Under the pieces are notes generated by a model. It did not search any database. It was given only the letters and a program-made list of their open reading frames with translations, and was not told the origin of the DNA. From Natrinema zhouii (GTDB lineage Archaea > Halobacteriota > Halobacteria > Halobacteriales > Natrialbaceae), in the NCBI RefSeq assembly GCF_013456555.2, contig NZ_CP084882.1, forward strand, positions 248,001 through 312,000: a DNA stretch of 64,000 nt, in the 5' to 3' direction. The position numbers and the translations under genes were made by a program. Positions 60,026-64,000 of the stretch are shown piece by piece (the first letter of the stretch is position 1; every line of letters begins with the position of its first letter).

Positions 60026-60625
60026 ATGGTGTTAAATCAGCTTCAAGCACTGATTCCTCTGGTCGCGGGGAATCTACTGATTATCCTGGCATCTTCGTTC
60101 TTTGGATCTCTGTTCATATTAGTTGGTAGATCTATTCGGCAGAAAAGGGCACTCATAAGTGCGTTACATGCGGAATTAGTCGACAATTACACAGAGGCTA
60201 TGGCTACAAGTTCCGAGATGGATACCCGAGAGGACGATCTCTTTGGTGCCTTTACTAATCTCCAAGTTCGAAGCTCAGCCATTGAGAGCTTACAGACGAA
60301 TGACCCATCACTCTATGCATCGATCGATGCGTCCTCAGACAACTTGTATAAGCCATATGCAGCACACCCTCAGTTTGAGGAATATGAGAAAATTGGCTTC
60401 TGGAAAATGATGCTGGAAACGATATCTCTCACAACAGAAACAATCCCTGATGGAGGTGAACCAATAGATCCTGACCCGTTGAAGGAGATGGTCAGAAACT
60501 ACGAGGAATGGACCCAAGATGCTATTGATGAAGTAGAATCGTACACAGAAGAGAATGTACTACGGCAAATAATCTACTATAATTGTCTTCCTCATTGGTC
60601 AGTTGGCGAAGTCGAAGAGATTTAG
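60026..60625 (+). CDS. Unknown protein with one N-terminal membrane helix
   Basis: A 199-residue protein with a single N-terminal hydrophobic helix (ALIPLVAGNLLIILASSFFGSLFILVG, residues 8-34), a basic stop-transfer (RSIRQKR) and a long soluble helix-rich domain on the cytosolic side (ISALHAELVDNYTEAMATSSE and others). It is lower in GC than its neighbours. Its stop TAG opens the repeated sequence TAGCTATGCCGTCTCGC (60623-60639). No domain is recognised. Membrane-anchored proteins of this shape occur in mobile elements, but no function is proposed. Confidence 0.65.
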   Translation: MVLNQLQALIPLVAGNLLIILASSFFGSLFILVGRSIRQKRALISALHAELVDNYTEAMATSSEMDTREDDLFGAFTNLQVRSSAIESLQTNDPSLYASIDASSDNLYKPYAAHPQFEEYEKIGFWKMMLETISLTTETIPDGGEPIDPDPLKEMVRNYEEWTQDAIDEVESYTEENVLRQIIYYNCLPHWSVGEVEEI

Positions 60626-60679
60626 CTATGCCGTCTCGCCGCCCACGAAGGTAGCCTTCGAAGATAATTCACTCTTTTC

Positions 60680-60853
60680 TCATACGCTATCCCGCTGCCC
60701 CATCGTATCCTCGATCTCGAGGCCGTGACTCCCTGCAATCTCGCCGGCCAGCACCCGCGCTCGAGCCGCCCGTTCGGGTTGGACGTCCTTTCGATCCGCA
60801 TGGTATTCGACGAGCGCCTCGATTAGGAGTAGGTCCTCCTGTGGAGTTCGCAT
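60680..60853 (-). CDS. Small paralogous protein A (57 residues)
   Basis: A short acidic protein, MRTPQEDLLLIEALVEYHAD, continuing to GSHGLEIEDTMGQRDSV. It belongs to a family with three members in this window: 61767-61931 (DRTPQEELLVIEALVDLDEW) and 62449-62640 (SINDILLIEALIAYHHDL). All share the LL-IEAL core, a predicted amphipathic helix, and all lie on the minus strand after a plus-strand gene. ATG 60853 gives the start that aligns with the relatives. Function unknown. Confidence 0.6.
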   Translation of the reverse strand: MRTPQEDLLLIEALVEYHADRKDVQPERAARARVLAGEIAGSHGLEIEDTMGQRDSV

Positions 60854-60967
60854 CGACGGTGTTGGACTCGGCTTCCGATAAAAAGAGTTGTCTCACGTAG
60901 GGATGTCTGACTTTACTTTCGACGTGGCACACGACAGTTTAAATATAGGCGATACCTGCTCTCAGAC

Positions 60968-61243
60968 ATGGCGCTTCAAGTGACGTGCGTTACCACGGAC
61001 AGCGGTTCAAACTACGACGACTGCCGATGTATCGAAACGATCGGCTACAACGTATTCGGGTCAACGATCCAGAAAACGCCTGCCGAACTACACGACAGGA
61101 TCAACAACGGCACCGACTTTTACGTGAAAGAGAACGGCTCGAAGACGTATCTCGAAGCCGCCGAACAGCGCGGTACGAAGTACGTGCGGACTGAGTCCAA
61201 CAACACACGGCGCGATAACCTTCTCCAGCAACCGAGCTGCTAA
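60968..61243 (+). CDS. DUF3892 family protein
   Basis: A 91-residue protein that matches the DUF3892 pattern: MALQVTCVTTDSGSNYDDCR at the start, the central DRINNGTDFYVKENGSKTYLE and the closing TKYVRTESNNTRRDNLLQQPSC. The family is small, soluble and widespread in bacteria and haloarchaea, often in mobile regions; its role is unknown. It follows a TATA-like TTTAAATATAGG at about 60940, so transcription starts close to the ATG. It stands alone among other small genes. Confidence 0.8.
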   Translation: MALQVTCVTTDSGSNYDDCRCIETIGYNVFGSTIQKTPAELHDRINNGTDFYVKENGSKTYLEAAEQRGTKYVRTESNNTRRDNLLQQPSC

Positions 61244-61307
61244 TCAGACCGTTCACTTTCACTCCCCTCCGGGAACTCTTACCCGCGGCCAAACCGTGCG
61301 TTGCCAT

Positions 61308-61754
61308 ATGCCTGCCTCTCAAGAGATAGACGATTATCTGACAGTCAATGCCAAACCTATTCGGCCACCAGATTCGGTCTTTTTCACCGACCAGTCGCCA
61401 GAATTTGAGGTGGAGATCGCGAACAGTTCAGAATACCATTTTACCGAAGGGAGCCAAATAACGTGGGCGACTGCTATCGGTGATGGACGGCCAAGACCAG
61501 TACATTCGGGAACCATCGACATTGATCTAGAACCGAATGAATCGAAAACGTATATTGTCGAAGATGACCTCCTCTCTTTTGAGGGGCATGGTGTCTTTGG
61601 TATCGCTTTCGGAGGGCATTCTGGACAGGACACATCGAACCCCCGAAAGCTACACAGTCGTCCCGCAAAGGACTACGACCCGCTCTACACGTTTACAGTG
61701 TGGGACCGGTCGCACTACGAAACGGTCCATGAGCAACCGAAGGACCTGCAATAG
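61308..61754 (+). CDS. Unknown beta-rich protein, membrane anchor cut off by TAG
   Basis: A 148-residue protein with a pattern of beta strands (DSVFFTDQSPEFEVEIANSSEYHFTEGSQITWATAIG, IDIDLEPNESKTYIVEDDLL, DPLYTFTVWDRSHYE) like an immunoglobulin/CARDB-type sandwich. Start 61308 (MPASQE) is preferred over 61296. After its TAG the same frame goes on for 31 codons, WAVRLSWLVVTLAVIQVV, IGAIQVASILNWM, then a stop at 61850. That is a clear membrane helix, so the ancestral protein was probably membrane-anchored and about 180 residues long. The extension lies antisense to the small gene at 61767-61931. Confidence 0.6.
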   Translation: MPASQEIDDYLTVNAKPIRPPDSVFFTDQSPEFEVEIANSSEYHFTEGSQITWATAIGDGRPRPVHSGTIDIDLEPNESKTYIVEDDLLSFEGHGVFGIAFGGHSGQDTSNPRKLHSRPAKDYDPLYTFTVWDRSHYETVHEQPKDLQ

Positions 61755-61766
61755 TGGGCTGTTCGA

Positions 61767-61931
61767 TTATCGTGGCTTGTTGTTACCCTCGCAGTCATTC
61801 AGGTTGTGATTGGTGCTATCCAAGTCGCCTCTATTCTCAATTGGATGTAGACGTTTGTCCTCCAGCCACTCGTCCAGATCGACAAGCGCTTCGATGACGA
61901 GGAGTTCCTCCTGGGGAGTACGATCGTACAC
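61767..61931 (-). CDS. Small paralogous protein B, 3' end replaced
   Basis: A 54-codon frame from GTG 61929-61931: VYDRTPQEELLVIEALVDLD, EWLEDKRL, and then residues unlike its two paralogues (HPIENRGDLDSTNHN onward). The divergent tail is exactly the antisense of the membrane-helix extension of the plus-strand gene (61755-61850). The gene therefore seems to have lost its original 3' end when it came to face that neighbour. It may still be translated or may be a remnant. Confidence 0.4.
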   Translation of the reverse strand: MYDRTPQEELLVIEALVDLDEWLEDKRLHPIENRGDLDSTNHNLNDCEGNNKPR

Positions 61932-62039
61932 CGCCGACCTTGGCCGCGGCTTCTGATGAAAAGTCTCTACTCAAGAATGTATGTATGACGTTCTATTCAT
62001 AGACCCCGACAAATCATTAAGTGGGTGCAGTCTCAACGG

Positions 62040-62393
62040 ATGAGTATGTCCCTTGAACATACCAGGACATCGGCGTACTCGTGGTCAGAAGCGATGCGTC
62101 GCGCAGCCGAACAGAAGTATGGTACGAAGATTGAGGTCCCGATGACGGCAGTTATTGGCGTTCCAGCCAACTTTGAACTGTCAAAGCGCTCGCTCCCGAA
62201 TGGAGCGAACGCAGTCTATCGAGATCAGCGAAAAACAAACAGCTACCAGATCCGTGCATTCGACGATCACTACACGATCGAGATGGATCAGCACAATCCC
62301 GAAACAGGGAATGCGGTGGCCCACGCTGGGTTCGACGCTCCGAAATACACGGCAGCCGGCCTCGCGATCGTTGGAGCGGCCCTTATCGGATAG
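62040..62393 (+). CDS. Unknown 117-residue protein
   Basis: The frame starts at MSMSLEHTRTS. It contains a helix (YSWSEAMRRAAEQKYGTKIEV), a middle part with basic residues (LSKRSLPNGANAVYRDQRKTNSYQI), a strand with FDDHYTIEMDQHNPETGNAVAH and a hydrophobic C-terminal end (YTAAGLAIVGAALIG), too short for a firm membrane helix. No family is recognised. A TATA-like element is not obvious. Base composition is in the range of neighbouring small genes. Like other plus-strand genes here, it is followed by a minus-strand member of the small paralogous family. Confidence 0.5.
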   Translation: MSMSLEHTRTSAYSWSEAMRRAAEQKYGTKIEVPMTAVIGVPANFELSKRSLPNGANAVYRDQRKTNSYQIRAFDDHYTIEMDQHNPETGNAVAHAGFDAPKYTAAGLAIVGAALIG

Positions 62394-62448
62394 CGACGGC
62401 CGCACTCCAATTTCTCACTGAAGCACCTATCGTGTAGCTATGCGTCCG

Positions 62449-62640
62449 TCAGCGGTACTGATCGCGGAAGGAACCACTCGAGACAACGTCGTCTATCGTC
62501 TCGCCACGCTCGGCGGCTAGATCTCGTGCTCGTTTCCATACTCGCCGGGCGTGGTCAGGATCACGCTCTCGAAGGTCGTGATGGTAGGCGATTAACGCCT
62601 CGATTAGGAGGATATCGTTGATCGACAGGGACGCAGACAT
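62449..62640 (-). CDS. Small paralogous protein C (63 residues)
   Basis: Reads MSASLSINDILLIEALIAYH, then HDLRERDPDHARRVWKRARD, LAAERGETIDDVVSSGSFRD and QYR. The LLIEALI-YH core and the RAR-LA-E-G pattern align with paralogue A at 60680-60853 (LLLIEALVEYH, RARVLAGEIAGSHG). ATG 62640 is the first Met and is followed by a normal start. Function unknown; the charged, two-helix shape would fit a small binding or regulatory protein. Confidence 0.6.
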   Translation of the reverse strand: MSASLSINDILLIEALIAYHHDLRERDPDHARRVWKRARDLAAERGETIDDVVSSGSFRDQYR

Positions 62641-62685
62641 ACCATCGAGGCCAACGACCGCGGTAAAAGTGATTCGACAGCCGGG

Positions 62686-63114
62686 TCACTCCTGCCGTTC
62701 GTTCTGGATCCGATCGAGCGTCAGAACGCCTTCTCGCCGCGTCTCCCACTCTGAGTCGGAGCTCGGAGACGCGGGCAACAGTGGTTCGCCCTCGAAGAAT
62801 GATCGGACTGCGCCGTAGGCGTTCCACCGAGTCGCGTCCGTCGGAAGCGCTGGATACTCCTCGCCGGTCTGGCGATCGGTGAGCAGTAGCTCCCACCCGT
62901 CGGGCGTCTTCCGACATTCGATCGAGATATCGGTCTCGAGGTGCAGCCAGACCGTACGGTCGTAGGCACGGTGCGTGATCGTCCAGCCGTCCGGAGCGCT
63001 GGCATCGAACAGCGGGATGTATCGGCAGAGCGTCCCGAAGCGACCGACGTAGGCCGTGTCAGTACCGGGTCTGTTGGTGTACTTATGACTAGTGAAACAC
63101 CGGTCGTACCATGC
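62686..63114 (-). pseudogene. Open 142-codon gene without a start codon
   Basis: This frame is clearly coding: DTAYVGRFGTLCRYIPLFD, GWTITHRAYDRTVWLHLETD, IECRKTPDGWELLLTDRQTG and VRSFFEGEPLLPASPSSDSE, ending WETRREGVLTLDRIQNERQE. From the upstream TGA at 63115-63117 to this region there is no ATG, GTG or TTG in frame, so the start is lost or has shifted out of frame. It looks like a small haloarchaeal protein of unknown function, about 125 residues long when intact. No motif gives its activity. Confidence 0.55.
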
Positions 63115-63240
63115 TCAGACACACTCTCTCGGCGATTAAAACCGTACTGGGGGCCAACCAATACGTATCGTTCTCTCGCTACTGATCTTCCAAAAATTGA
63201 TCTCCAAAGTCTTTAAGCCGACACAACCACCACTACCAAT

Positions 63241-63258
63241 TGGTGAGGCGTCGGAACC
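63241..63258. repeat. Direct repeat TGGTGAGGCGTCGGAACC, copy 1
   Basis: Matches 63501-63518 at 17 of 18 bases. The two copies flank the small membrane-protein gene at 63286-63459 with a period of 260 bases. They could be recombination or duplication scars. Confidence 0.5.
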
Positions 63259-63278
63259 CGAGTGGAAACTCGGGCGAC
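63250..63278 (+). ncRNA. Possible small structured RNA: GNRA-type hairpin
   Basis: CCCGAGT-GGAA-ACTCGGG gives a perfect 7-bp stem with a GNRA tetraloop when read on the plus strand. A further outer stem GTCG/CGAC closes it with a 3-base bulge. A TATA-like CTTTAAG lies at about 63210-63216, the right distance for a start near 63240. It could instead be a 3'-end hairpin for the minus-strand gene ending at 63286. Not known to me as an RNA family. Confidence 0.35.
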
Positions 63279-63285
63279 CGGCTTC

Positions 63286-63459
63286 TTAGAGAACGATGCT
63301 AACAACGACAGTGGCCACTGTCGAGAGTAGTGTGATCGTTCGAGGGCTCGCTGTGACCTCGAGTCGCAAATTTAGACCCATTTGACCGGGACTATCGCGA
63401 CCTCGATCAGATCCTGACTCCCGTTGTTCATGGCCACCGCTGTCCGGTGGTTCACTCAT
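63286..63459 (-). CDS. 57-residue protein with C-terminal membrane helix
   Basis: The protein starts MSEPPDSGGHEQRESGSDRG, has a polar, charged N-terminal half, a short strand (MGLNLRLEVTASPR) and ends in a hydrophobic helix (TITLLSTVATVVVSIVL). Start 63459 was chosen over 63465 because AGGAG lies 8 bases upstream at the right distance. A TATA-like TTTTTATGCC at about 63555 leaves a leader of about 70 bases that contains the second direct repeat. A tail-anchored topology is likely. The family is unknown. Confidence 0.55.
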   Translation of the reverse strand: MSEPPDSGGHEQRESGSDRGRDSPGQMGLNLRLEVTASPRTITLLSTVATVVVSIVL

Positions 63460-63500
63460 CGTCATAACTCCTAACGTAGTCCTCCAGAAGGGATCCGAAG

Positions 63501-63518
63501 TGGTGAGGCGACGGAACC
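63501..63518. repeat. Direct repeat TGGTGAGGCGACGGAACC, copy 2
   Basis: Partner of 63241-63258 with a single base change. It lies in the leader of the small membrane-protein gene, about 42 bases upstream of its start codon. Confidence 0.5.
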
Positions 63519-63718
63519 TAACTTCGCTCAGACTACAGGCCAGACAAGGGTTGGTTGGCATAAAAAGGCACCCTTTACGTGCGAGCGGGGGCTCGTGTAC
63601 CGGTTTTCTCCAGATTTTGAAAATGTATCTTCCCGTCTAAGAAAATTCTCACCTCAAAATGAGAGATGTAGAGTAAAACAGTTGCCCAAATCAGGACGTC
63701 CTTGAGGCGCTGATTACG

Positions 63719-63988
63719 TCAGTCCTCGATCACGCCAGCTTTCTTGAGTTCGTCCCGTATAATCGCCCGAATATCTGCCTCACTCTGACCAGTATCGTTC
63801 CGTGCAGCGGCGACCCCCTCGTTCAGCGCGGCCATGGCCTCGAAGACGTCCTCAAGTTGGTCGTAGGCGTTCTCGTGGTTGCTTTCGAACATCTCAGTGG
63901 ACAGTGCCGCTGTATCGGGATCAGACTCCCGTTTAACACCGACCGGCGTTAGCCGGCGACTCCGCGTGACTGTCTCGACGTTTTCCAT
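63719..63988 (-). CDS. Unknown 89-residue helical protein
   Basis: A soluble acidic protein with a basic start (ENVETVTRSRRLTPVGVKRE), a central helix (NAYDQLEDVFEAMAALNEGVAAARNDTG) and a C-terminal helix (EADIRAIIRDELKKAGVIED). The pattern suggests a coiled-coil or two-helix protein. The ATG at 63986-63988 lies close to the window end, so upstream context is not visible. No family is recognised; similar proteins occur in haloarchaeal mobile regions. Confidence 0.55.
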   Translation of the reverse strand: MENVETVTRSRRLTPVGVKRESDPDTAALSTEMFESNHENAYDQLEDVFEAMAALNEGVAAARNDTGQSEADIRAIIRDELKKAGVIED

Positions 63989-64000
63989 GAGGTGGTTCCC

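Noticed and set aside
63236..63300. tRNA-like appearance of the hairpin region with a CCA on the opposite strand
   Set aside because: No T-loop consensus, no anticodon arm and no matching acceptor stem could be drawn.

Overview
The window is from a halophilic archaeon (class Halobacteria). Its proteins are very acidic, its real genes are GC-rich with strong third-position G/C, and it carries typical haloarchaeal families: Bat/HTH-10 regulators, a HalOD1 protein, multi-PAS histidine kinases, tandem universal stress proteins, paired short YeeE/YedE proteins and haloarchaeal insertion sequences. A Natrialbales-type genus is plausible but not proven. No rRNA, tRNA or CRISPR array was found.

Region 1 (1-15.3 kb) is well-kept, chromosome-like DNA: a TauE/SafE exporter with a 48-residue partner, a stress protein, a Bat-type regulator divergent from a haem-copper-oxidase-like membrane protein across a perfect 18-bp palindrome, thioredoxin, a MetE-like enzyme and a large GAF/PAS kinase. 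A sulfur-handling locus follows, arranged divergently: PiT permease, two YeeE/YedE halves and a rhodanese-metallo-beta-lactamase fusion on the minus strand; TusA, DsrE-like and HalOD1 genes on the plus strand.

Region 2 (15.3-35.3 kb) is a mobile, decaying island: an ArdC-like metallopeptidase, an ABCE1 paralogue that has lost every Fe-S cysteine but keeps both ATPase sites, a tyrosine recombinase, one intact DDE insertion sequence, and many gene remnants (IS6-like, IS5-like and other transposases, a response regulator, a histidine kinase, acyl-CoA dehydrogenase, hydantoinase). A mandelate-racemase-family gene is present as an N-terminal scrap at 35.1 kb and a C-terminal part at 27.3-28.3 kb. 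Intact cargo includes an old-yellow-enzyme-type flavoprotein and a sodium:solute symporter.

Region 3 (35.4-49 kb) looks metabolic: aldehyde dehydrogenase, a small zinc protein, two IclR regulators each with its own pair of inverted-repeat operator candidates, an amidohydrolase-Rieske-BCCT transporter operon, a stress protein and a saccharopine-dehydrogenase-like oxidoreductase. It then decays into a frameshifted EamA transporter, a copper-ATPase fragment and an isopentenyl-diphosphate isomerase gene with one early TGA.

Region 4 (49-59 kb) holds a LysO-like exporter, cytochrome bd oxidase (cydAB) between insertion-sequence remnants, and a small redox operon (thioredoxin-reductase-like protein, methyltransferase, broken glutamine amidotransferase) divergent from an HTH regulator. 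Region 5 (59-64 kb) is a series of small unknown genes. Three related short minus-strand genes alternate with plus-strand genes, and short repeats recur at gene ends, which suggests cassette-like turnover.
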